This document shows, piece by piece, positions 1 through 5,689 of a DNA stretch of 5,855 nucleotides. Position numbers and translations under genes: made by a program. Origin of the DNA: Acidimicrobiia bacterium. Its GTDB lineage: Bacteria > Actinomycetota > Acidimicrobiia > Spongiisociales > ZC4RG35. The notes under the pieces were generated by a model, which was not told the DNA's origin, did no database searches, and worked only from the letters and a program-made list of their open reading frames with translations. The stretch's first letter is position 1. Every line of letters begins with the position of its first letter. The DNA lies in the NCBI GenBank assembly GCA_003230435.1, contig QIDW01000010.1:1-5855 (forward strand), given 5' to 3'.

Positions 1-256
1 GGGCGAATTCCAGGCCGTGCTCTTCCAGCCGGGACCCGTAGCGTTCGAAGAATTGGGAGCCGGCAAAGAGGTTCAGATTCGCCGCGAACAAATCGTGACG
101 AAAGCCAGGAAGCGTGACCTCCTCAGTGCGGATTGCTCCGCCAGGATCGGCGTTGGCCTCGAACACACCGACCTTCCAGCCTGCCTCGGCGAGCATCACC
201 GCTACCGCCAGACCATTGTGCCCGGCCCCTATCACAACTGCGTCGTACTCACCCAT
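1..256 (-). CDS. FAD-dependent oxidoreductase, phytoene dehydrogenase-like (COG1233), N-terminal part only
   Basis: The first 85 residues are visible; the rest lies beyond the left edge. The protein opens with MGEYDAVVIGAGHNGL, a Rossmann beta-alpha-beta with the GxGxxG dinucleotide motif at residues 10-15, followed by an acidic residue (E33) where the FAD ribose is normally held and a downstream PGG turn (38-40). The stretch LPGFRHDLFAANLNLF (49-64) is typical of the COG1233 / NAD_binding_8 family, which includes carotenoid desaturases and PYROXD2-like enzymes. The substrate cannot be told from this fragment. The start at 256 is chosen because GGAG (262-265) lies 5 nt upstream and the FAD motif falls at the usual distance. 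An in-frame ATG at 289 would add 11 non-conserved residues. The gene is divergent from the 486-1630 operon, and a TATGAT hexamer at 285-290 is a plausible -10 box. Confidence 0.88.
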   Translation of the reverse strand, partial: MGEYDAVVIGAGHNGLAVAVMLAEAGWKVGVFEANADPGGAIRTEEVTLPGFRHDLFAANLNLFAGSQFFERYGSRLEEHGLEFA

Positions 257-261
257 ATCGG

Positions 262-265
262 CTCC
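262..265 (-). promoter_or_regulatory. Ribosome binding site of the oxidoreductase
   Basis: On the minus strand the sequence reads GTGGAGCCGAT then ATG. GGAG sits 5 nt before the start at 256 and favours it over the in-frame ATG at 289. Confidence 0.6.
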
Positions 266-284
266 ACTTCCGTGCCTCTTGCCG

Positions 285-290
285 ATCATA
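285..290 (-). promoter_or_regulatory. Candidate -10 box for the oxidoreductase
   Basis: The minus strand reads TATGAT, five of six matches to TATAAT. It would place the transcript start a few bases downstream and leave a leader of about 20 nt before the ATG at 256. No convincing TTGACA-like -35 box is seen 16-18 bp upstream, so the call rests on one hexamer. Confidence 0.3.
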
Positions 291-361
291 TGTGATGTAG
301 CCCCTACCGGCTCCATCCATGTGGATTGCCGTCTTCTGACTGAGTGGAGATGGCAAAACGT

Positions 362-418
362 CTAGGTGACCTCCACCAACTCACCGGAAGTCAGGTCGCG
401 CACGAAGGCCTCAAACAT
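362..418 (-). CDS. Candidate micro-ORF, 18 codons, unknown function
   Basis: The minus strand encodes MFEAFVRDLTSGELVEVT then TAG. A perfect GGAGG (424-428) lies 5 nt before the ATG, and nearly all third codon positions are G or C, as in the real genes nearby. The frame is also open upstream to an ATG at 457, which would give a 31-residue product, but that start has only a poorly spaced purine run and the extra codons look less gene-like. It lies about 105 bp upstream of the oxidoreductase on the same strand, so it could be a leader peptide, a free small protein or chance. I do not recognise the peptide. A plus-strand frame of 30 codons overlaps it and looks weaker. Confidence 0.35.
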   Translation of the reverse strand: MFEAFVRDLTSGELVEVT

Positions 419-423
419 ACCAG

Positions 424-428
424 CCTCC
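424..428 (-). promoter_or_regulatory. Shine-Dalgarno GGAGG of the candidate micro-ORF
   Basis: CCTCC on the plus strand is GGAGG on the minus strand. It is spaced 5 nt from the ATG at 418. It is the main reason for taking the micro-ORF seriously and for preferring the 18-codon form over the 31-codon form. Confidence 0.4.
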
Positions 429-485
429 AGTACACATTCTAGAGCTGTGGTGAGCATGGGGAAGGGAGCCCTCTAAGCTCATTTC

Positions 486-845
486 GTGAGCTCAATCCAC
501 ACGACCTGGGGTTTCATCGCGGTCGGGATAAGTGGCGTGGTCGGTCTCTGGGGTGTACTCATGGCAAGACGGGAGAGCGTCCCCAACGCGTTCTATTGGG
601 CGGTTGGTGTCGCCATCGTCGCACTGCTCGCTCAGATCCTGCTTGGTGTTTACGTGATGTCCCAGGGTGTCGACCCTGGTAACCAGCATGTCTTCTACGG
701 GATCGTGATCGCGGTGACGTTCACGTTTGTCTATGTCTACCGGGCGCAATTCCGGAAACGTCCCGCGCTGTACTACGGCCTGCTTCTACTGTTCACAATG
801 GGTCTAGGAATCAGAGGGATCATGACGTTTGGTGGCAACTTCTGA
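486..845 (+). CDS. Small four-helix integral membrane protein, unknown function
   Basis: The protein has 119 residues with four predicted membrane helices at about 8-26, 38-58, 69-86 and 95-113 and short loops rich in Arg/Lys (R28-R29, R86 to R92), which suggests those loops face the cytoplasm. The start is GTG at 486; an in-frame TAA at 474 rules out a longer form. GGGAG at 464-468 is 17 nt away, too far for a normal ribosome binding site. Residues 50-72, with Q50, LG at 53-54, G61 and H68 at the mouth of helix 3, recall one half of the heme A synthase (CtaA) fold. H5 and H68 both sit at helix starts and could in principle be heme ligands, but this is only a resemblance. The stop overlaps the fabI start by one base (TGATG), so the two genes are very probably co-translated. 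Confidence 0.85.
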   Translation: MSSIHTTWGFIAVGISGVVGLWGVLMARRESVPNAFYWAVGVAIVALLAQILLGVYVMSQGVDPGNQHVFYGIVIAVTFTFVYVYRAQFRKRPALYYGLLLLFTMGLGIRGIMTFGGNF

Positions 846-1630
846 TGTTGCTCGAAGGCAAGAAACTGCTCATCACCGGTGTGCTCACAGATGACTCCAT
901 CGCGTGGCATGTCGCTCGCATCGTCCAGGAGGAAGGCGCCGAGATCGTTGCCACGGGTTTTGGCCGAGGGATGAGTCTCACGGAGCGCTCCGTTCAAAGA
1001 CTGCCGGAGCCATGTGACGTTCTCGAATTGGACATCAACGATCCAGAACACGTTGATGCCTTGACCGTCGACCTGACCGATCGTTGGGGCAAGATCGACG
1101 GCGCGCTTCATGCCATAGCCTTTGCCCCTGCCGACGCCCTTGGGGGGAACTTCCTCAATACGCCTGCGGAGTCGGCGCAAGCAGCCTTTGTGACTTCGGC
1201 CTTCTCCTATAAGACCCTCGCAGTAGCGCTACTACCGCTGATGAAAAAGGCGGGGGGTGGGTCACTCGTCACGTTGGACTTCGACAACACCCGGGCCTGG
1301 CCTGCCTACGACTGGATGGGCGTAGCGAAATCGGCGCTGCAGAGCGTGACCCGATATCTCGCACGAGACCTGGGCGCAGACCGGATACGGGCCAACGCTG
1401 TTTCCGCCGGACCTCTGGCAACCGTGGCTGCAAAGTCGATCCCGGGTTTCGAAAGGTTCGATGCGCTTTGGCGAGAGCGATCGCCTTTGGTCTGGGACGC
1501 GACCGATCCAGAACCGGTAGCACGCATGGTTGCCGTGCTTCTCAGCGACTGGGCACCGATGACGACCGGCGAGATCGTCCATGTGGACGGCGGGCTCCAC
1601 GCTGTCGCCGCCGGGAAAGATGGAGGTTAG
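845..1630 (+). CDS. fabI: Enoyl-[acyl-carrier-protein] reductase (NADH), FabI/InhA family
   Basis: The product has 261 residues, close to E. coli FabI (262). FabI reduces trans-2-enoyl-ACP, the last step of each fatty-acid elongation round, in the cytoplasm. The N-terminal nucleotide-binding stretch ITGVLTDDSIAWHVA (10-24) matches the FabI/InhA pattern G-x5-SIA. The active site is YDWMGVAK, giving Y155 and K162, equivalent to InhA Y158 and K165. F146 in the DFD motif matches InhA F149, where E. coli FabI has Tyr. The C-terminus GEIVHVDGG (242-250) is also typical. The loop between GP (189-190) and W217 is about 10 residues shorter than in InhA, as in ordinary FabI, so long mycolate-precursor chains are not the expected substrate. 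The inhibitor-contact segment reads HAIAFAP (89-95). The gene is translationally coupled to the membrane protein before it and overlaps the convergent kinase by 3 bp. Confidence 0.95.
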   Translation: MLLEGKKLLITGVLTDDSIAWHVARIVQEEGAEIVATGFGRGMSLTERSVQRLPEPCDVLELDINDPEHVDALTVDLTDRWGKIDGALHAIAFAPADALGGNFLNTPAESAQAAFVTSAFSYKTLAVALLPLMKKAGGGSLVTLDFDNTRAWPAYDWMGVAKSALQSVTRYLARDLGADRIRANAVSAGPLATVAAKSIPGFERFDALWRERSPLVWDATDPEPVARMVAVLLSDWAPMTTGEIVHVDGGLHAVAAGKDGG

Positions 1631-3414
1631 GCCTCTGCCGGCATGGTGACCACGAGGGGCAGTTCGACGACGAACGTGGCCCCACCGCCCTCCGTCGTCT
1701 CGATTCGCACAGAACCGCGCATCGTCTCGGTGAGACTCTTCACGATCGACAGACCGAGCCCTGTCCCGCCCTTTGACCTCGTATCCGATTGGTCTACTTG
1801 GGTGAACCTCTCGAATACGCGCTCTCTCTCATCTTCGGGTATACCTGGTCCATGATCGACAACGGCCAGAAAAGCCGTGCTCGCCCGCTGCCAAGCGAAC
1901 AACTCGACCGGACTGTCAGGCGCGTACTTGGCTGCGTTCTCGACGAGGTTGATGAGAACCCGCGACAGGTGATCCCGGTCTGCCCGTACCTCTAACCCTT
2001 CCGGGTCGACCGTTATCTTCGGCTCGATTGACACCACGCGGTTGACCTCGCCGAAGATCTCGTCAATCGAGATCGCTTCGATCTGCAATGGGATTGCCCC
2101 TCGATCGATTCTCGACACAACCAGCAGGTCCTCTATGAGCCTCTGCAACCGCCCAGCCTGGCGTCGCGCGCTGAGGAGTAGCTGCTGGGATGTGGGCTCC
2201 GGCGGCGCCAACTCGGGGCGATTTACCGTGTCCAACGATCCGATGATCGATGTCAAGGGGCTTCGCAGCTCGTGGCTCACCGTCGAGACAAAGTCAGATT
2301 TCATTTGAGCGACCTCTTCAAGACGTCTCGTCATCTCTGCCTGGGCCTCGTACCTCCCAATCTGGCTCAGGACAAGCCCTGCCGGAGCCGCCAGCGATCC
2401 CAACTGCTCCAACTGGTCTTCCGTGAAGTCATGCTCGTAGGGATCGCCCACCACGATGACGCCCACCCTCATCGCTTCTACCTTGAGAGGCGCCACCAGT
2501 GCCTGCTTCAGGCCAAGCTCTTTGAGCAAGACATGTGACTCAGTCATCGGGTCGATCTGCTTGACCAGGATGGGTTTGGCGGCCCGGTAGGTCTGGGCCA
2601 CCACACTCGTTGCGTTTATCTCGACCGCTATTTCTTCGGTCTCGAGCGGATATCCGTTGACCCAGATAGGGCTCATCACCTCGAGGCGTGCCAGGTCGGT
2701 GTCGTGAAGAAGGACCACCCCCACCTGGGCGTCGAGGTATTTGCAGATGGTTCCGATTAGATGCGGGACAATCTCGGCCAGCGATTCGGCGCGAGCCAAA
2801 GTGGCGCTGACCGCATAGAGACGTTCGAAGTCGAGACGCTGAACCTCGAGCTTGCTCTCCTTTCCTGCCGAGACGACGGCTTCTTTCTCAAACTCAAAAC
2901 CGACGAGGGCTGTCGCGGAAGCAACGACCAAGACGGTCAGGACCGGGGCAAGCACGTCTGGGATGGCATCGGCAAGTCCGAGAGTGAAAGCGATGTAGGA
3001 GATGGCAACGCCGATGGTCACGGTGATGATTGCGTGGGTCCACCATGTGAGGAGAAGGCCTGATACCGCTGCAATTCCAAAGAGAATGGGCTGTGCAGTG
3101 GCACTTAGCTCCGGGATGGTGGCGAGTGCCGTTATGCCGACGATGAGAGCAAGAAGCCAGCCAGTCGAGATCCATGGGGCAGCCCCGGTCCCCATGAGGC
3201 CTTCCCACCGGATTGCGGCCGACGAAACCAACAGCACCGCCAAACCCGCCATCGGAATGTAGAAGGCCGGCAGCGTGAAGATCTCGCTGCGAACGGCCTG
3301 CGCGCCGATGATGATGAGAACGACCCAAGCCACTGCCGACGCCCGACGAAGCAGCGATGCCCGAAACCGGGCCATCGCCGCGTGGATTGTCGTTTGGATG
3401 TCTTCGGTGGTCAT
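1627..3414 (-). CDS. Membrane sensor histidine kinase with GAF domain
   Basis: The 595-residue product starts with a membrane domain of about six helices (roughly 25-41, 46-67, 84-101, 107-125, 127-146, 154-173) with almost no extracytoplasmic loop, then a charged linker (174-200). A GAF-type sensor domain follows (about 196-350). The HisKA dimerisation domain (about 368-440) contains SHELRSPLTSIIG, with phospho-acceptor H381. The ATPase domain (about 475-587) carries the N box with N489 and N493, the G1 box DHGPGIP (520-526), the F box FERF (534-537) and the G2 box GGTGLGL (549-555). All catalytic motifs look intact, so it should autophosphorylate. The signal is unknown; short-loop helices often sense membrane state or small lipophilic ligands. 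No response regulator lies beside it in the window. The stop overlaps that of fabI, and the gene is divergent from the hydrolase-murF-ddl operon. Its ribosome binding site is weak. Confidence 0.93.
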   Translation of the reverse strand: MTTEDIQTTIHAAMARFRASLLRRASAVAWVVLIIIGAQAVRSEIFTLPAFYIPMAGLAVLLVSSAAIRWEGLMGTGAAPWISTGWLLALIVGITALATIPELSATAQPILFGIAAVSGLLLTWWTHAIITVTIGVAISYIAFTLGLADAIPDVLAPVLTVLVVASATALVGFEFEKEAVVSAGKESKLEVQRLDFERLYAVSATLARAESLAEIVPHLIGTICKYLDAQVGVVLLHDTDLARLEVMSPIWVNGYPLETEEIAVEINATSVVAQTYRAAKPILVKQIDPMTESHVLLKELGLKQALVAPLKVEAMRVGVIVVGDPYEHDFTEDQLEQLGSLAAPAGLVLSQIGRYEAQAEMTRRLEEVAQMKSDFVSTVSHELRSPLTSIIGSLDTVNRPELAPPEPTSQQLLLSARRQAGRLQRLIEDLLVVSRIDRGAIPLQIEAISIDEIFGEVNRVVSIEPKITVDPEGLEVRADRDHLSRVLINLVENAAKYAPDSPVELFAWQRASTAFLAVVDHGPGIPEDERERVFERFTQVDQSDTRSKGGTGLGLSIVKSLTETMRGSVRIETTEGGGATFVVELPLVVTMPAEA

Positions 3415-3475
3415 TGGATCGGCGCCTGCTCCCTGTATTCTCGGCGTTTCTCCCTGTCGGATCGAGGATTGATCT
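3415..3475. promoter_or_regulatory. Divergent intergenic region with an 8-bp direct repeat
   Basis: These 61 bp lie between the start codons of the kinase and the hydrolase and should hold promoters for both. CTCCCTGT occurs at 3429-3436 and again at 3450-3457, a 21-bp period, which is two helical turns. Paired direct repeats at this spacing are common for response-regulator dimers. A plus-strand TATTCT at 3436-3441, preceded by TG, is a weak extended -10 candidate for the hydrolase operon and touches the first repeat. No good -35 box is seen. Confidence 0.4.
3464..3467 (+). promoter_or_regulatory. Ribosome binding site that supports the TTG start of the hydrolase
   Basis: GAGG lies 8 nt before TTG at 3476. 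The next in-frame alternative, GTG at 3506, would remove the first strand residues of the fold and has no comparable site upstream. Confidence 0.55.
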
Positions 3476-4219
3476 TTGGCTTTACGGTCATTCGTTGACG
3501 GCGCAGTGTTTGCCGAGGTGTTCGGCGATGGTCCGCCACGTGTTCTTGCCCTTCATGGGTGGGGTCGGCGCGGTGCCGATTTCAAGAACAGCCTGACGGG
3601 TGTGTCCGCCCTTGCCCCGGATCTACCGGGTTTTGGTGCGTCGCCTCCTCCCGCTGACGTGATTGGCGCCGAGGGTTATGCAGACATTGTCTCCCCGATA
3701 CTGTCCGAGTTCGATAGGCCTCCAGTCCTGGTCGGCCATTCGTTCGGCGGCAGGATCTCGGTCTGTCTCGCTGCTCGATTCCCCGAAAAGGTCGGTACCG
3801 TGATTCTCATCGGTGCGCCGGTCGTGCGTACAGCTTCCCGTCGGTCGCCAAAGCTCTCCTACCGAATCATCAGATCTCTCAACAAGGTCGGCATGGTTTC
3901 GGATGAGCGCATGGAGACAATACGGCAACAGAGCGGTTCGGCCGACTACCGGTCAGCCACCGGCGTCATGCGGGACATCCTGGTGAAAGTGGTGAACGAG
4001 AGCTATGAGCCGCAACTCCGCGACATGCAATCGCAGGTTTTGCTCCTTTGGGGAGATTCGGATGGGGAGGTTCCCGTTTCCGTCGCACGAGCCACTGCCG
4101 ACGTCATGGGCCGAACAGGAGACGCCCCAGAATTGAGAGTGCTCGAAGGCGTGGGGCACCACGTCCCCATCGAAGCCCCGGAAGAGCTCCGCAAAGCCAT
4201 AGATTCTGTTCTCGAATGA
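3476..4219 (+). CDS. Alpha/beta-fold hydrolase
   Basis: The 247-residue product is a complete single-domain alpha/beta hydrolase with no signal peptide, so it is cytoplasmic. The oxyanion-hole motif is HGWG (27-30), followed by DLPGFGAS (49-56). The nucleophile elbow is GHSFGG with S89. The acid is most likely D196 in WGDSDGEVP (192-200), and the base is H228 in GHHVPIEAPEE. The order, spacing and length fit the family that includes esterases, thioesterases and C-C bond hydrolases. The substrate cannot be inferred. The start is TTG at 3476, chosen on GAGG at 3464-3467. The stop TGA overlaps the murF-like ATG (ATGA, 4216-4219), so it is the first gene of a hydrolase-murF-ddl operon. A role in processing a cell-wall or lipid intermediate is suggested only by that context. 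Confidence 0.92.
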   Translation: MALRSFVDGAVFAEVFGDGPPRVLALHGWGRRGADFKNSLTGVSALAPDLPGFGASPPPADVIGAEGYADIVSPILSEFDRPPVLVGHSFGGRISVCLAARFPEKVGTVILIGAPVVRTASRRSPKLSYRIIRSLNKVGMVSDERMETIRQQSGSADYRSATGVMRDILVKVVNESYEPQLRDMQSQVLLLWGDSDGEVPVSVARATADVMGRTGDAPELRVLEGVGHHVPIEAPEELRKAIDSVLE

Positions 4220-5689
4220 ACTGGGTTCTGGCGGCAGTCTGTGGGATCGCTTCGATCCCCGCTGGCCTTCGTTGGCTGCGGATCGCGCAACGCGAGCACT
4301 ATCTCGCGCCCTCTGTCAGTCGATTCGCGTGGCGGTGGTGGACCAGCGGGCCACTCAACCTCGGATTGTTGGCCATCGCTGTCGTCGGCGTCGTTGGCTC
4401 GGTGTGGAGCGTCTGGTTCGGTTTCTTGGTGGCGGTGGCGCAGATCGGTCCGATCGGGCTGTCGGTCAAAGGCAAGACGAGCCCGCTGGTTTGGACGAGC
4501 CGACTGCGCCGGCTGGCGGTCGTGTCGGGACTCGCCATCCTCATTGTCTATTACATCGGCGGAAGGTCGGCGACCCCGGTGATAATTGTCGCGGGGCTGT
4601 TCGGATTGCCTCTGCTTGTCGACCTCGCTCTCATACTTCTCACACCGTTCGAGGGTCTGGCAGGTTCGAAGTGGGTCGACAAGGCCGGTCGAAAACTCGA
4701 GGCGGTCAGAGCCGATGTGGTGGCGATCACGGGCTCGTACGGCAAGACGACAACCAAGAATTATGTGGCCCATCTGCTCGACGGGACGAAAAGAACGGTG
4801 CCTAGCCCAGCCTCGTACAACAACCGAATGGGGTTGGCGCGAGCCATCAACGAGAGCCTTAGTCCGGGCACCGAGGTGTTCATCGCCGAGATGGGTACTT
4901 ACGGTCCCGGTGAGATCGCGGAGTTGTGCAAGTGGATTCCGCCGCGGGTGGCGGCGATTGTCGGGGTTGGCCCTGTCCATCTCGAGAGGTTTCGAACCGA
5001 AGAGCGCATCGTCTCGGCCAAGGCCGAGATCCTGGAGAATGCAGAAGTTGGTGTGATCTGCGTCGACCACCCTCTGCTGGCTCAACTTGCGAAGGAAAAA
5101 GCCAGGTCGATGGAGATTATCGAGGTCTCCACAGGCGATGACGGTCGGGTCGGGGTGGCGGGCGGTTCCATTCGAGTCGATGGACGGGTCATTGCCTCGG
5201 CCCCCAAGAACGCGTTCTCGGCAAACTTGGCTGTTGCGATTGGCGTCTGTCTCGCCCTGGGTGTTGACGTCGAAGGCCTGGTTGCGCGTACGGCCACTTT
5301 GCCGGTTGCCGAGCACCGTCAGTCGGTCACGGTTTCCGAATCAGGATTTTCGATCATCGATGACACGTTCAATTCCAACCCGGCAGGTGCAAAACGCGCT
5401 CTCGAGATGCTCCAGAAAGTGGGAAAGGGTGGAAGGCTGGCCGTTGTAACACCGGGGATGGTTGAGCTCGGTCCGGTTCAGGACAAGGAAAACAGGGCAT
5501 TCGCCTCCGCCGTCGGCGGAGTGGCGGATCATCTCCTTATCGTGGGCAACACCAACCGTGAGGCTTTGATCGAAGGTTCTGCCAAGGGTCAGGCGTCCGT
5601 TACCGTCGTCAACACCCGGGAAGAGGCGGTCGACTGGGTCCGGGGAAACCTTTCTCTACGAGAACGATCTTCCCGACCATTACCCATGA
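4216..5689 (+). CDS. murF: MurF-like Mur ligase with N-terminal membrane domain; 3' end in a shifted frame
   Basis: Residues 1-150 form about four hydrophobic helices (roughly 4-21, 47-75, 100-116, 121-143) with a basic segment RWLRIAQREHYL (19-30), in place of the soluble substrate-binding domain of classical MurF. The ATP-binding central domain has the P-loop TGSYGKTTTK (172-181), YNNRMG (201-206), AEMG with E225, H255 and K269 in SAKAEIL, the lysine position usually carbamylated in Mur ligases. The C-terminal ligase domain has DDTFNSNP (382-389) and GMVELG (414-419). MurF joins D-Ala-D-Ala to the UDP-MurNAc peptide; whether this membrane form uses a nucleotide- or lipid-linked acceptor is unknown. 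Codon 479 (5650) begins an abnormal tail: the in-frame reading continues into ddl without a stop, whereas the family-like ending LYENDLPDHYP and TGA (5687-5689) lie in the +1 frame. The ATG overlaps the hydrolase stop, implying coupling. The assignment to MurF rather than another Mur-family ligase rests on the motifs and on the adjacent ddl. Confidence 0.82.
5641..5689 (+). other. Frame-changing lesion at the murF/ddl junction
   Basis: The murF frame reads WVRGNL and then a basic, unfamiliar tail SLRERSSRPLP before entering ddl at M491, with no stop. Skipping one base at 5650-5653 gives FLYENDLPDHYP and TGA at 5687-5689. From memory, homologous Mur ligases end in a segment like LxPGDAVLYENDLPDHYP, so about five to six codons plus a number of bases not divisible by three seem to be missing between N478 and LYEND. 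The stop of the +1 frame overlaps the ddl ATG as ATGA, the same coupling seen at hydrolase/murF. Possible readings are a real deletion that fuses murF to ddl, a sequence or assembly error, or recoding. Confidence 0.65.

Noticed and set aside
285..296. ATCATATGTGAT, reminiscent of a CRP-like half site
   Set aside because: Only four bases per arm match and the full 16-bp palindrome is absent; the TATGAT reading as a -10 box is simpler.
315..326. Short inverted repeat ATCCA-TG-TGGAT as a possible operator
   Set aside because: Five-base arms are expected by chance at this length and it lies in no clear relation to a promoter.
431..440. TACACATTCT as a -10 element for the 486-1630 operon
   Set aside because: Weak match to TATAAT and nothing like a -35 box at the right distance.
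350..442. Plus-strand frame of 30 codons (MAKRLGDLHQLTG...) overlapping the minus-strand micro-ORF
   Set aside because: The only Shine-Dalgarno-like GGAG abuts the ATG with almost no spacing, third positions are less G/C-biased, and the other strand has a better start signal.
1262..1600. Several minus-strand frames opposite fabI
   Set aside because: They overlap a gene with clear conserved motifs and encode no recognisable protein.
1600..1680. A bidirectional terminator between fabI and the kinase
   Set aside because: The genes overlap and no G+C-rich hairpin followed by a T-run was seen on either strand.
2894..3328. His/Arg-rich frame of 144 codons in the kinase membrane-domain region
   Set aside because: It is the kinase's alternative frame; the in-frame translation gives clean membrane helices while this one has none.
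4003..5316. Long open frame on the minus strand (437 codons) opposite the hydrolase and Mur ligase
   Set aside because: Its translation is low-complexity, rich in Arg, Asp and Gln, with no recognisable domain, and it lies antisense to two genes with intact catalytic motifs. It is a by-product of G+C-rich codon use.
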